DNA of 64,000 nucleotides from NCBI RefSeq assembly GCF_021412625.1, contig NZ_JAKCFI010000014.1, positions 62,001 to 126,000 on the forward strand. Reading direction: 5' to 3'. Positions within the stretch are counted from its first letter, which is position 1; every line of letters begins with the position of its first letter. This stretch comes from Myxococcus stipitatus. GTDB lineage: Bacteria; Myxococcota; Myxococcia; Myxococcales; Myxococcaceae. The translations under genes and the position numbers were made by a program. Below, in pieces: positions 8,694 through 17,365 of this stretch. A model generated the notes under the pieces. That model had not been told where the DNA came from. It saw nothing but the letters and a program-made list of their open reading frames with translations, and made no database searches.

Positions 8694-8963
8694 ATGAGCG
8701 CGTCGAAGTCCACGCCGCCCGAGGTCGTCACCCTGCGCGTCAACGGCCGGGTCGTCACGGTCCCCGTGGGGACGACCGTGGCCGCGGCGCTCGGCGCCGA
8801 GGGTGTGCCCGTCAGCCGCGTCGACCTGGGCGGCCGTCCGCGCGGACCGGTGTGTGGAATGGGCGTGTGCTTCGAGTGTCGCGCCACCGTCGACGGCGTG
8901 CCCGACGTGTTGACCTGCCTCGCGCCGTGTCGCGAGGGCCAGGAGGTGGTGACCGATGCGTGA
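8694..8963 (+). CDS. [2Fe-2S] subunit of D-hydroxyproline dehydrogenase
   Basis: This 89-residue protein has the plant-type ferredoxin pattern of small dehydrogenase subunits of the HcnA/sarcosine-oxidase kind. Cys54, Cys59 and Cys62 lie in VCGMGVCFECRATVDG and Cys75 in LTCLAPC, giving all four cluster ligands. It should pass electrons between the flavin subunits on either side of it in the operon. Its end overlaps the start of the next gene by eight bases. The arrangement of DAO-fold protein, small 2Fe-2S protein and pyridine-nucleotide-type flavoprotein is the usual gene set of heteromeric D-hydroxyproline dehydrogenases. Confidence 0.92.
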   Translation: MSASKSTPPEVVTLRVNGRVVTVPVGTTVAAALGAEGVPVSRVDLGGRPRGPVCGMGVCFECRATVDGVPDVLTCLAPCREGQEVVTDA

Positions 8964-10227
8964 GGCGTGCGACCTCGTCGTCATCGGCGCCGGCCCGGGT
9001 GGGCTCGCCGCCGCGTCTATCGCGGCCGAGGCGGGCCTCTCCGTGCTCGTGCTCGACCAGCAGTCCCAGCCTGGAGGACAGGTGTGGCGGGGCGAGGCGC
9101 GCAAGCGGGAGAACCGGCTCGCGCGTCGCTGGCTGGACCGCTTCGCCGCCTCCGGCGCGAGGTTCCGCCCCGGCGCCCGCGTCGTCGCCGCGCCCGAGCC
9201 CGGGCTCCTCCTGGTCGAGGAGGGCTCCGCGTCCGTGGCCGTGCGGTATGGCCGCGCGGTGCTCGCCACCGGCGCTCGTGAGCGCTTCCTTCCCTTCCCG
9301 GGCTGGACGCTGCCGGGCGTGCTTGGCGTCAGCGGGCTCCAGGTGCTCGTGAAGGACGGGCTGCCGGTGCGTGGCAAGCGCGTGGTGCTCGCGGGGACGG
9401 GCCCCCTGCTGCTCGCCGCCGCCGCGACGCTCCAGCGCCATGGCGCCGAGGTCCTCTTCCTGGCCGAGCAGGCCCCCGCCGCGCGGCACTGGGGCTTCGC
9501 GCTCCAGCTCTGGCGTCACCCCGGCAAGCTGCTCCAGGGCGCGGCGCTCGCGGCCGGACTGGTGAGTGTTCCCACGTCCACGGACGCGTGGGTCCTGGCC
9601 GCCGAGGGCGAGGCGCGCGTCGAACGCGTCCGCCTGTCCGTGCGCGGCCACGAGGAGACCCTGTCGTGCGACTACCTGGGCGCGTCCTACGGACTCGTCC
9701 CCAACCTGGAGCTGGCGAAGCTGCTGGGCTGCGAGGTGGCCTCCGGCGCGGTCGTCGTCGACGAGCGGCTGGAGACGCGGGTGAAGGGCGTGCACGCGGT
9801 GGGCGAGCTGCTGGGCATCGGCGGTGTGGACCAGGCCCTCGTCACTGGGGAGCTGGTGGGCCACGTCGTCGCCGGCAAGCCCGTCTCCTCGGAGTTGGAG
9901 CGCGCCTGGCGCGCCGTCCGGACCTTCGCGGAGCTGCTGGCGCGACACGACGCGCCCCGCGACGAGCTGCGGCGCCTGGCGACTCCCCAGACACTGGTGT
10001 GCCGCTGCGAGGACGTGCCGCTCCAGGCGCTGGAGGGGTGCCGCGACCTGCGCGAGGCGCGTCTCTACGCGCGGCTGGGCATGGGGGCCTGCCAGGGTCG
10101 CACCTGCGGCGCGGCGGTGGAGACCCTCTTCGGCTGGTCGGGCGAGGACGTGCGTCCGCCCTGTCTGCCCGCGCGCATCGGCAGTCTGCGTCTTCCTTCT
10201 CCCTCACCTCATACGAGAGCGTCATGA
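8956..10227 (+). CDS. FAD/NAD-type subunit of D-hydroxyproline dehydrogenase with C-terminal Bfd-like [2Fe-2S] domain
   Basis: This 423-residue flavoprotein has a first Rossmann motif (VVIGAGPGGLAAAS) for FAD and a second (VLAGTGPLLLAAAA) where pyridine nucleotide binds in relatives. The C-terminal domain has four cysteines, Cys349 and Cys351 (VCRCEDV) and Cys379 and Cys384 (CQGRTC), in the bacterioferritin-ferredoxin pattern. This matches the large subunits of HcnB-like and D-hydroxyproline dehydrogenase complexes. Its stop overlaps the start of the deaminase gene (ATGA), so the two are coupled. It could also serve other substrates, but the operon makes hydroxyproline by far the most likely. 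Confidence 0.9.
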   Translation: MREACDLVVIGAGPGGLAAASIAAEAGLSVLVLDQQSQPGGQVWRGEARKRENRLARRWLDRFAASGARFRPGARVVAAPEPGLLLVEEGSASVAVRYGRAVLATGARERFLPFPGWTLPGVLGVSGLQVLVKDGLPVRGKRVVLAGTGPLLLAAAATLQRHGAEVLFLAEQAPAARHWGFALQLWRHPGKLLQGAALAAGLVSVPTSTDAWVLAAEGEARVERVRLSVRGHEETLSCDYLGASYGLVPNLELAKLLGCEVASGAVVVDERLETRVKGVHAVGELLGIGGVDQALVTGELVGHVVAGKPVSSELERAWRAVRTFAELLARHDAPRDELRRLATPQTLVCRCEDVPLQALEGCRDLREARLYARLGMGACQGRTCGAAVETLFGWSGEDVRPPCLPARIGSLRLPSPSPHTRAS

Positions 10228-11114
10228 CCCTCTGGAATGGTGTCCTTCCCGCCATCACCACCCCCTTCAACGCGGACCTGTCCGTGGACCACGGCGCGGT
10301 GCGCTCGCACGTGCAGTGGCTCGTCTCCCAGGGCTGCACCGGCATCATCCCCTGCGGCTCGCTGGGCGAGGGCTCGACGCTGAGCCTGGAGGAGAAGTCC
10401 GCGTTGATGCGCACCTGCGTGCAGGCGGTGAAGGCGCCCATCATCCCCGGCATCGCCGCGCTCTCCACGGCGGAGGCGGTGCGACTGGCGAAGGCGGCCG
10501 AGGAGGCCGGGTGCGCCGGCCTCATGGTGCTGCCGCCGTATGTCTATTCGAGCGACTGGCGCGAGATGAAGGCGCACATGACCGCCGTCCTGCGCGCCAC
10601 GAAGCTGCCGTGCCTGCTCTACAACAACCCCGTCGCGTACAAGACGGACTTCACGCCGCCGCACCTCGCGGAGCTGGCCGCCGAGCACGACAACGCCGTC
10701 GCCGTGAAGGAGTCCTCCACGGACGCCCGCCGCGTCACCGCCATCCGCGCGCTCCTGGGCGACCGGCTGGCGCTGGGCGTGGGCGTGGATGACTGCCTCG
10801 TCGAGGGTGTGGAGGCGGGCGCGCGCTTCTGGGTCGCCGGCCTGGTGAATGCCTTCCCGGCGGAGTCCGTGCGGCTGTTCGAGCTGGCGCTCGCGGGGAA
10901 GAAGGACGCCGCCTTCGCGTTGTACCGCTGGTTCCTGCCGCTGCTGCGGCTGGACACCGTGACGAAGTTCGTCCAGCTCATCAAGCTGGTGCAGCAGGAG
11001 GTGGGCTGGGGACACGAGCGGGTGCGTGGCCCCCGGTTGGAGCTGGTGGGCGCCGAGCGCGAGGAGTGCCTGCGCGTGCTGCGCGAGGCGCTGGCGAACC
11101 GGCCGGCCCTCTAG
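10224..11114 (+). CDS. DapA-family deaminase, probable pyrroline-4-hydroxy-2-carboxylate deaminase
   Basis: The 296-residue protein is a full-length (beta/alpha)8 class I aldolase-fold protein of the dihydrodipicolinate synthase family. Schiff-base Lys162 lies in AVAVKESSTD and Tyr133 in LLYNNPVAYK. The phosphate/carboxylate-binding loop GSLGEGSTLS is intact. In hydroxyproline operons this family removes ammonia and water from pyrroline-4-hydroxy-2-carboxylate to give 2-oxoglutarate semialdehyde. The genuine lysine-pathway dapA would not sit here. It overlaps the preceding gene by four bases. After its stop, a GCCCCC/GGGGGC inverted repeat (11144-11166) precedes the next gene. Confidence 0.92.
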   Translation: MTLWNGVLPAITTPFNADLSVDHGAVRSHVQWLVSQGCTGIIPCGSLGEGSTLSLEEKSALMRTCVQAVKAPIIPGIAALSTAEAVRLAKAAEEAGCAGLMVLPPYVYSSDWREMKAHMTAVLRATKLPCLLYNNPVAYKTDFTPPHLAELAAEHDNAVAVKESSTDARRVTAIRALLGDRLALGVGVDDCLVEGVEAGARFWVAGLVNAFPAESVRLFELALAGKKDAAFALYRWFLPLLRLDTVTKFVQLIKLVQQEVGWGHERVRGPRLELVGAEREECLRVLREALANRPAL

Positions 11115-11202
11115 CCCCATCCGGGCCCGAGGCATGGCGGACGGCCCCCACGCGGGACGCGGGGGCGATTCCGAGGAACTGACGCTGGAGAGGACACGCG
11201 GA

Positions 11203-12777
11203 ATGAGTGGGACGGGATTGTCGCTGATTGGCGCGGGACGCGGGGAGCCCGGCGGGCAGGTGTTCACGGGCTGGAACCCGACGGAGAACGTGGCGCTCGA
11301 GCCGCGCTTCCACTCCGCGCGACCGCAAGACGTGGAGCGCGCCTGCCAGCTGGCGGAGGAGGCCGCCCCCACCTTCGCCGCCTTGTCCGCGCGTCAGCGC
11401 GCCGTGTTCCTGGAGCACGTCGCGGAGGCCCTGCTCGGCGCCGAGGCGGAGTTCCTCGCCATCACCCCCCAGGAGACGGGGCTTCCCGCCGCGCGCATCC
11501 AGAACGAGCTGGGGCGCGCCGCCAACCAGTTCCGCATGTTCGCCCGGCTCCTGGAGGAGGGGAGCTGGGTGGACGCGCGCATCGACCACGCGCTGCCCGA
11601 GCGCAAGCCGCTGCCGCGCGCGGACCTGCGCTCCATGCTGCGCGCGGTGGGGCCGGTGGCGGTGTTCGGCGCGAGCAACTTCCCGCTCGCCTTCTCCGTG
11701 GCCGGAGGTGACACCGCGTCCGCGCTCGCCGCCGGCTGTCCCGTCGTCGCCAAGGCGCACCCCGCGCACCCCGCCACGTCCGAGCTGGCGGGCTCGAAGA
11801 TTCGCGCCGCCGTGGCGGCCTGTGGTCTGCCCGAGGGCGTGTTCTCGCTGCTGTTCGACGCCGGCATCGAGGTGGGGCGCGCGCTGGTGCGCCACCCGGC
11901 CATCCGCGCCGTGGGCTTCACGGGCTCGCGCGCGGGCGGGCGCGCGCTGATGGAGCTGGCCGCCTCGCGCGCCGTGCCCATCCCCGTCTTCGCGGAGATG
12001 GGCTCCATCAACCCCGTGTTCGTGCTGCCCGAGGCCCTGGCCACGCGTCCCCAGGCGGTCGCGGACATGCTGGCCGCGTCCATCCTCCAGGGGGCGGGCC
12101 AGTTCTGCACGTCACCCGGGCTGCTCGTCGCCGCCGAGGGGCCGGGCTACGAGGTCTTCCGCGCCCGGCTCGCGGAGAAGCTGGGCGCCGCGTCCGCCGC
12201 GCCCATGTTGACGCCGACCATCGCCGAGCGCTTCCGCGAGGGCGTGGAGCGGCTCGCCTCCCTCCAGGACACGCGGACGTGTGTCCGAGGGACGTCGACT
12301 GGCGCTCATGGCGCGCCCGCGCTGTTCGAGGCGGACGCTCGCGCGGTCCTGTCGCAGGGCGCGTTGACCGAGGAGGTCTTCGGGAGCTGTGCCGTGCTGA
12401 CGCGGGCGAAGGACGCGGAGGACCTGCTCGGCGTGGCCTCGCGACTGGAGGGCCAGCTCACCGCCACGGTGATGGTGGACCCCGGCGACCAGGAGTGCGC
12501 GGCGCGGCTGCTGCCCGTGCTCGCGGACCGGGTGGGACGCGTCCTGGTGAACGGTGTGCCCACGGGCGTGGAGGTCTGCTCCGCGATGGTGCACGGCGGT
12601 CCGTTCCCGGCCAGCTCGGATGGCCGCTTCACGGCGGTGGGCACCGGCGCCATCCGCCGCTTCGCGCGGCCCGTGTGCTTCCAGGACGTGCCGGATGCGC
12701 TGCTGCCCGCGGAGCTTCGCGAGGCGAACCCGCTCGGCCTGTGGCGCACCGTGGACGGCGTGCTGAAGCGCGAGTGA
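11203..12777 (+). CDS. 2-oxoglutarate semialdehyde dehydrogenase (NADP-type aldehyde dehydrogenase)
   Basis: This 524-residue aldehyde dehydrogenase completes the hydroxyproline pathway by oxidising 2-oxoglutarate semialdehyde to 2-oxoglutarate. Catalytic Cys302 (GQFCTSPG), general base Glu265 (FAEMGSIN) and Asn159 (FGASNFP) are all present, and the sequence resembles the NADP-dependent fatty-aldehyde/ketoglutarate-semialdehyde subgroup. The start at 11203 has GGAGAGG nine bases upstream; an ATG at 11134 has no such site. An 88-base gap with a small inverted repeat separates it from the deaminase gene, so its expression could be adjusted separately, though it is still likely part of the same transcript. 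A hairpin terminator follows at once. Confidence 0.92.
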   Translation: MSGTGLSLIGAGRGEPGGQVFTGWNPTENVALEPRFHSARPQDVERACQLAEEAAPTFAALSARQRAVFLEHVAEALLGAEAEFLAITPQETGLPAARIQNELGRAANQFRMFARLLEEGSWVDARIDHALPERKPLPRADLRSMLRAVGPVAVFGASNFPLAFSVAGGDTASALAAGCPVVAKAHPAHPATSELAGSKIRAAVAACGLPEGVFSLLFDAGIEVGRALVRHPAIRAVGFTGSRAGGRALMELAASRAVPIPVFAEMGSINPVFVLPEALATRPQAVADMLAASILQGAGQFCTSPGLLVAAEGPGYEVFRARLAEKLGAASAAPMLTPTIAERFREGVERLASLQDTRTCVRGTSTGAHGAPALFEADARAVLSQGALTEEVFGSCAVLTRAKDAEDLLGVASRLEGQLTATVMVDPGDQECAARLLPVLADRVGRVLVNGVPTGVEVCSAMVHGGPFPASSDGRFTAVGTGAIRRFARPVCFQDVPDALLPAELREANPLGLWRTVDGVLKRE

Positions 12778-12806
12778 GGCCGGGAGGCCACGTCAGCCTC
12801 CCGGCC
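12778..12806. terminator. Bidirectional hairpin terminator between the hydroxyproline operon and the collagenase gene
   Basis: A perfect 10-bp stem, GGCCGGGAGG (12778-12787) with CCTCCCGGCC (12797-12806), encloses a nine-base loop. It starts right after the dehydrogenase stop and lies 14 bases beyond the collagenase stop at 12821. It therefore sits where both converging transcripts need to end. There is no clear U-run, as is frequent in very GC-rich genomes. Confidence 0.65.
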
Positions 12807-12820
12807 ATCGCCGCGCCCTC

Positions 12821-15058
12821 TCAGGGGCCCAGGTCGTAGCGGGTCTCCAGCCTCACGCCCGAGAAGGGGGCCCGGGCCTTCAGCATGACGTAGTAGTACG
12901 TGTAGGTGGCGGGGGAGGGGATGGCCACCGTCTCGTCATTGCCGGTCAGATAGGGCCGGTAGTCGTAGAGCGTCGTCGTGGGCCAGGTCCCCACGCGCAG
13001 GTAGAGGTCGGCGTTGCCCGCGCCTCCGCTCAGCTGGAAGCGCAGGTTGCGCGCGCCTGTGGGCACCCACAGGTAGAAGTAGAGCACGTCGCTGCTGGCC
13101 AGCGAGTCCCGGTAGCAGTTCCTGCCCATCGCCATGGGGTTGGGGTCCGTGCACGGCGTGCTCGCGGAGCCCGGGTCGGGAATGGGACCCTCGCCCGCGC
13201 AGGTGCTCGGGTCGGTGGCCGTCGCGACACAGGCAATCCAGGCGTGGAACTCCGTGTCGAGCGAGGTGCCCAGCCCATCCAGCGTGGAGCGATAGCTGGC
13301 GTAGTTGCCCGCGCGGAACTGGCCGACCATCGTCGACACCTGGCTCGCGTGGCGCTCGAACATGAAGCGCACGCCCAGGTAGCCCCAGTAATAGACGCGC
13401 TCCGTGCCGCTGTTGTAGTCGTTCCGGAGAATCTGGCTGAGCTGGTAGGCCCGGCTCGTGCCCAGCTCCACCGCGTACGCGTTGTCGTTCTTCTTGGAGA
13501 CGTACTCGGCCAGGCCCTCGATCCACCAGATGGTGGGCTGGCTGGTGCTGGCGGAGAAGTCCCCCTTCATGTCGAAGCGGCCGTCCAGGTAGTGGACGTA
13601 CTCGTGCTCCAGGTTCCATATCTGGAACGTGGGACGCACCCACTCCGCCTCGTACGCGATGAAGCGCGCCTGGTTGCCGGCCGCGGACGGGTTCCCCTCC
13701 AGGTACATGCCCCCGTTGTTGGTGTTGATGCCGAACAGCGCGCCCGCGTACGTCTGGTAGTCCGTGCTGCTGTCGAAGACCACCATCTCCAGGGACGTGT
13801 TGCCGTCATCCGCCACGGGCACGCGCCCCGTCGCCAGCTTGTCGTGGAAGTACGACTCCTGCGTCGCCAACTTCGCGCAGCTCTGGCTCAGCTGCGTGGC
13901 CGTCATGTCCTGGGCGCGCATGCGCAGCGTGGCGCCGCAGCCGTGGTTCACCGTGAGCACCGCCTGCTCCAGCGCGCGCCGGAAGTCGCAGACGCCGTAG
14001 TACGCGCAGTTGGCGCCGTCGTAGTAGTCCACCATCTCCGCCGCGCCCACCCAGACGCCCGCGCCCGGCCCCGTCATGGCGTGGCTGGCGATGAGCGCCC
14101 TCACCAGGGGACGCGTCTTGTCGCGCAGCGCGCCGGTGTACCGGAGGAAGCGCGCCAGCTCCCGCGTGGCGTTGACGGGGAGGTACTGGTCCTCCGTGCC
14201 CAGCAGGGCCTCGTTGCGCGCGACGAAGGCGTTCAGCGTGTCGAGGATGGAGCTGTCGGCCTGGACGGCCGCGACGAAGTCCGCGTTCTGGTGGCCCCGG
14301 AACAGGCCGGTGAAGACGTTGTTGGTGGCGCTCGTCATGTACCAGAAGGACCGCGTCACCTCGTCGAAGCGGTTGAGCAGGCCCTTGAAGGTGCCCAGGT
14401 GCCGCGCGTTCTCGGTGGAGCTGTCGATGAGGATGACGAACTCGGAGAGCACCGCGCCGTGGTCGTCGTTCACGTCCTTGAAGTGCGCGTTGGCGACGAA
14501 GGTGTCGAGCGCGGCGCGGATGGCGCTCCGCAGCGCGGTGCCATAGCTGCCCACGTTGGGGTCGTAGAACTGCACGTAGTAGCCGGCGCGCAGGAAGAGG
14601 ATGAGCTGCAGCGCCTGCGTGGAGTTGTTGCCCGGATACGTCGACGCGGTGCTGGCGAGCGCGTTGGCGATGGTGACCATCTTCGCCTCGCCGAACACCT
14701 GCCCGGCCTGGGCGCCCGAGACCCCGAACAGGCTGTTGACGCAGTCGCTGGTGGAGCCCTTCACCAGGGTGACGAGCGCGCCTCCGCTCGCGGACGCGAA
14801 GGCCGCGGCGTCACAGGTGGCGAGCATCGCGCGCCGGGGCGAGGGCGGCGTGAACGACTGGCGCAGCCGCCGGGGCGAGACGTCGGGCTCCCGCTCCTCC
14901 GGGCGGATTCGCTGGTGGCTGTGCTCCTGCCCATGGACCCGCGCGGACTCGGCTGGCGAGGGGCCTGCTGGGCGGCCTTGCGCTCCCGCGGCGAACAGCG
15001 TGAGACAGACGGCGAGGGGGATGTGACAGCGACACCAATCCGTGAAAGGAAGGCGCAT
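12821..15058 (-). CDS. Secreted microbial collagenase (M9-type zinc metalloprotease)
   Basis: The 745-residue protein begins with a signal peptide (hydrophobic to about residue 26). A helical activator-like region follows at about 80-400, then a peptidase domain. Zinc ligands lie in HEYVH (His485, Glu486, His489), and the likely third ligand is Glu514 in WWIEGLAEYV, as in collagenases of the Vibrio/Clostridium M9 family. A pre-peptidase C-terminal domain occupies about 655-745 (DVLYFYLWVPTGARNLRFQL start, then DLYLRVG). GAGGAG precedes the start at proper distance. It would cut collagen outside the cell and supply hydroxyproline peptides to the convergent operon. It shares its upstream region with the AraC-type regulator gene. 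Confidence 0.9.
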   Translation of the reverse strand: MRLPFTDWCRCHIPLAVCLTLFAAGAQGRPAGPSPAESARVHGQEHSHQRIRPEEREPDVSPRRLRQSFTPPSPRRAMLATCDAAAFASASGGALVTLVKGSTSDCVNSLFGVSGAQAGQVFGEAKMVTIANALASTASTYPGNNSTQALQLILFLRAGYYVQFYDPNVGSYGTALRSAIRAALDTFVANAHFKDVNDDHGAVLSEFVILIDSSTENARHLGTFKGLLNRFDEVTRSFWYMTSATNNVFTGLFRGHQNADFVAAVQADSSILDTLNAFVARNEALLGTEDQYLPVNATRELARFLRYTGALRDKTRPLVRALIASHAMTGPGAGVWVGAAEMVDYYDGANCAYYGVCDFRRALEQAVLTVNHGCGATLRMRAQDMTATQLSQSCAKLATQESYFHDKLATGRVPVADDGNTSLEMVVFDSSTDYQTYAGALFGINTNNGGMYLEGNPSAAGNQARFIAYEAEWVRPTFQIWNLEHEYVHYLDGRFDMKGDFSASTSQPTIWWIEGLAEYVSKKNDNAYAVELGTSRAYQLSQILRNDYNSGTERVYYWGYLGVRFMFERHASQVSTMVGQFRAGNYASYRSTLDGLGTSLDTEFHAWIACVATATDPSTCAGEGPIPDPGSASTPCTDPNPMAMGRNCYRDSLASSDVLYFYLWVPTGARNLRFQLSGGAGNADLYLRVGTWPTTTLYDYRPYLTGNDETVAIPSPATYTYYYVMLKARAPFSGVRLETRYDLGP

Positions 15059-15190
15059 GCTTCGACTCCTCGGGGTGGGGGCTGTTGCACGGTGTCATTC
15101 CGTCCGAGCGACACCGACGTGGGTTTCACGCGGAGTTCACGGTATTCGTGAGTAATCCGACCTTCTTGTGTTTTTCCCTCGCGGTGACGA
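15059..15190. promoter_or_regulatory. Divergent promoter region of collagenase and PAS-AraC regulator
   Basis: These 132 bases separate two divergent starts and must hold both promoters. They contain a 7-bp inverted repeat, CGGTGTC (15090-15096) with GACACCG (15110-15116), whose arms are about two helical turns apart. They also contain two direct TTCACG hexamers (15125-15130 and 15136-15141) spaced 11 bp, the second of which forms TCACG-N5-CGTGA with the following bases (to 15151). Direct repeats one helical turn apart are typical of AraC-family operators. Which signal the neighbouring regulator uses cannot be told from sequence alone. Confidence 0.5.
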
Positions 15191-15994
15191 ATGGAAACCA
15201 CCAAAGCGCGTGAAACCCTGGAGCACTGGCGGATGGAGTTCATGGGGCGGGTGGCGAACCCGCTCTTCGCGGAGGCGCTGTTCGACCGGGTGCCGGACAT
15301 CGTCTTTTCGGTGAAGGACATCCAGGGGCGGTATGTGAGCATCAGCGAGGCGTGCGCGGAGCGCTGCGGCCTGAAGAGCAAGGCGGCGGCGGTGGGGCGC
15401 ACCGCGCACGAGTTGTTCCCCCGGCACATGGCGGACCGCTACGTCCGGCAGGACGAGCGGGTGTTCCGCACGGGACGGCCCATCGTCGACAACCTGGACC
15501 TGACGCTCTTCAACAACCGGGAGCCGGGGTGGTGTCTGACGAGCAAGGTGCCGTTGTTCGACGGGGCCGGCGAGGTGCTGGGGCTGGCGTGTCTGTCCAA
15601 GGACATCCACGAGCCGGGGCGCGCGGGGCTGGTGGACGAGCGGTTCGCGGCGACCATCGACTACATCCAGGCCCACTACGCGGAGCGGCTGCGCATCGAC
15701 TCGCTGGCGCGGCGCGCGGGCATGTCCGCGGCGCAGTTCGAGCGGCGCATGCGGCGCATCTTCCAGCTCTCCGCGGGGCAGTTCATCATGAAGACACGCA
15801 TCGACGCGGCGGCGGAGCGGCTGTCCGAGGGCGCGCAGCCCATCGCCGCCATCGCGCTCGCGGTGGGCTTCTGCGACCAGAGCGCGCTGTCGCGCCAGTT
15901 CAAGCAGGTGACGGGGCTGAGCCCCCGGCAGTACCGGCAGCTGGTGGAATCGCTGCCCAGGCCCGGCTCCGCCCGGCGTGTCCGCGAGCGGTGA
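15191..15994 (+). CDS. PAS-domain AraC-family transcriptional regulator
   Basis: The 267-residue protein has an N-terminal PAS domain (about 28-140, opening FDRVPDIVFSVKDIQGRYV). An AraC-type double helix-turn-helix follows at about 155-255 (second part PIAAIALAVGFCDQSALSRQ, then FKQVTGLSPRQY). PAS-AraC proteins sense a small molecule through the PAS pocket. This gene is divergent from the collagenase and next to a complete hydroxyproline operon, and hydroxyproline catabolism in pseudomonads is also run by an AraC-type regulator. A hydroxyproline- or collagen-peptide-responsive activator is therefore a reasonable inference. No receiver or kinase domain is present. Confidence 0.88.
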   Translation: METTKARETLEHWRMEFMGRVANPLFAEALFDRVPDIVFSVKDIQGRYVSISEACAERCGLKSKAAAVGRTAHELFPRHMADRYVRQDERVFRTGRPIVDNLDLTLFNNREPGWCLTSKVPLFDGAGEVLGLACLSKDIHEPGRAGLVDERFAATIDYIQAHYAERLRIDSLARRAGMSAAQFERRMRRIFQLSAGQFIMKTRIDAAAERLSEGAQPIAAIALAVGFCDQSALSRQFKQVTGLSPRQYRQLVESLPRPGSARRVRER

Positions 15995-16053
15995 CGACGT
16001 CCGGGGGGCCTCTTCACAAGGGCGCGCGGAGTGTGGTGCGCTTCGCGCCGACC

Positions 16054-16671
16054 ATGAAGACGCCTCGCTTCCCCACGCTGTCCGTCGTCTTCCATCTCCT
16101 GTCGATGAAGTTCTTCGGCGGCTGCGCGACGTGGCTCCTGCTGGAGGCGCGGGGGCTCGGTGGCCAGCGGGGGCTGATTTCCCTGGGGGTGGCCGTGGCG
16201 GCGGGAGGGCTGACGCTGCTGTCCCTGGCCTCGCTGGTGTCGCTGCTGCGGGCGGGCCAGGTCGTCGTGCTGGGCTCGCGCTCGCGGGTGGGCGCCTACG
16301 TCCAGGTGCTCGGGGCGATGGGGCTCATGGGGCTGCTCGGCGCGCACCTGCTGCACTCGGGCGCGCGGCCCGCGCTCGGCGTGTTCTGCCTGGGCGTGGG
16401 GGCGTGGCTGGCGGGCATCGGGTTGAACCTGGTGCCGGGCCTGTACCTGTCGACGGAGGGCTTCCTCGACACGCTGGGCCGGCGCACGCGCTTCCGCGAC
16501 CTGGAGTGGTTCGCGCTCCAGCGCGGGGACGGAGAGCCGCCCCGCGTGGTGCTCCAGGCGGGGCAGGGCGAGGCGCTGCTGTTGGAGACGCGGCTGCCAG
16601 GGCACGACGCGGACACGGTGAAGCGACAGCTCCTCCAGGCGGGGCTGTCCTCGCGTGGCGGCTCGCGCTGA
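16054..16671 (+). CDS. Membrane protein of unknown function
   Basis: This 205-residue protein has four hydrophobic spans at about 10-30, 36-66, 84-105 and 108-130. A C-terminal domain of about 65 residues (RRTRFRDLEWFALQRGDGEP onward) resembles the PH-like domains that follow membrane spans in many small bacterial proteins. I do not recognise the family with certainty. The start at 16054 is the first ATG that precedes the membrane segments. The gene ends three bases from the convergent gene at 16675, so the two stops almost touch and no terminator fits between them. Confidence 0.68.
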   Translation: MKTPRFPTLSVVFHLLSMKFFGGCATWLLLEARGLGGQRGLISLGVAVAAGGLTLLSLASLVSLLRAGQVVVLGSRSRVGAYVQVLGAMGLMGLLGAHLLHSGARPALGVFCLGVGAWLAGIGLNLVPGLYLSTEGFLDTLGRRTRFRDLEWFALQRGDGEPPRVVLQAGQGEALLLETRLPGHDADTVKRQLLQAGLSSRGGSR

Positions 16672-16674
16672 GGC

Positions 16675-17295
16675 TCAGGGCGTCTTCGGGGGCGCGGGGA
16701 AGATGGGGGGCGTCGACTTCTCCTTCCACGGGTCTCCGCCCACGCCGAAGTCGACGAGGTGGAACGGGTCGGGGCCGCCCAGTCGCACCAGCCCCATGCC
16801 TGGAACGGCACTGGACCACTCGGCCATGACTCCCGAGGGGAAGGAGTACTCCAGAATCTCCAGCGCCCGCCCCGCGATGGTCTCCGTGCGCTTCTGGAGG
16901 AAGCGCCCCTGGCGCTTGGGCCGCGGGTCGTCCTTGAAGGGCTGGGAGACTTCTCGTGTCCGTTGGCCAGGCGTGAAGACCTTCAGCAACAGGATGCCCT
17001 GGGGGCCGAACCGCTCGCCCTTCACGAGGAAGTGGAAGGACATCCGCCCCACGGAGGGCACCTCCACCTCCAGCATCACCCACTGACCCTGCTGGCCCTG
17101 ATGTCTGCCTTTGGCGCCGACCTGGAAGACGAATCGCGCGGGGCCATCCGAGGACGTGCCTTCATAGCGGGCCCACCCCCCCTCGCGGAGGACGAGCGGC
17201 AGGTCGAGCATGGCTCCCATGGCTCCGTCCTGCGCGTTCGCCATGGGCGCGACCAGGCACAGCCACAGCACGGCCAGCCATTCGAGACGCTTCAT
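16675..17295 (-). CDS. Secreted protein of unknown function
   Basis: The 206-residue protein has a clear signal peptide (cut after ANA, about residue 21) and no lipobox. The mature part opens with LREGGWARYEGTSSDGPARF and contains a VGAKG and LEVEV pattern. This resembles the start of the divergent lipoprotein gene at 17366, whose matching part reads VIGTWVEYELRAKRGSARV. Both look like beta-rich periplasmic proteins. GGAG lies about eight bases before the chosen start; the upstream codons to 17559 run antisense into the neighbour. Function is unknown. Confidence 0.7.
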   Translation of the reverse strand: MKRLEWLAVLWLCLVAPMANAQDGAMGAMLDLPLVLREGGWARYEGTSSDGPARFVFQVGAKGRHQGQQGQWVMLEVEVPSVGRMSFHFLVKGERFGPQGILLLKVFTPGQRTREVSQPFKDDPRPKRQGRFLQKRTETIAGRALEILEYSFPSGVMAEWSSAVPGMGLVRLGGPDPFHLVDFGVGGDPWKEKSTPPIFPAPPKTP

Positions 17296-17365
17296 CCAGG
17301 GGCTCCGACCCGTGAGGGATGGCCCCCATTGCCTGGGTGCGGTGGGGGATGCATAGGATTCATTC

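Noticed and set aside
10224..11114. Lysine-pathway dapA
   Set aside because: It is embedded and translationally coupled in a hydroxyproline operon, which explains it better.
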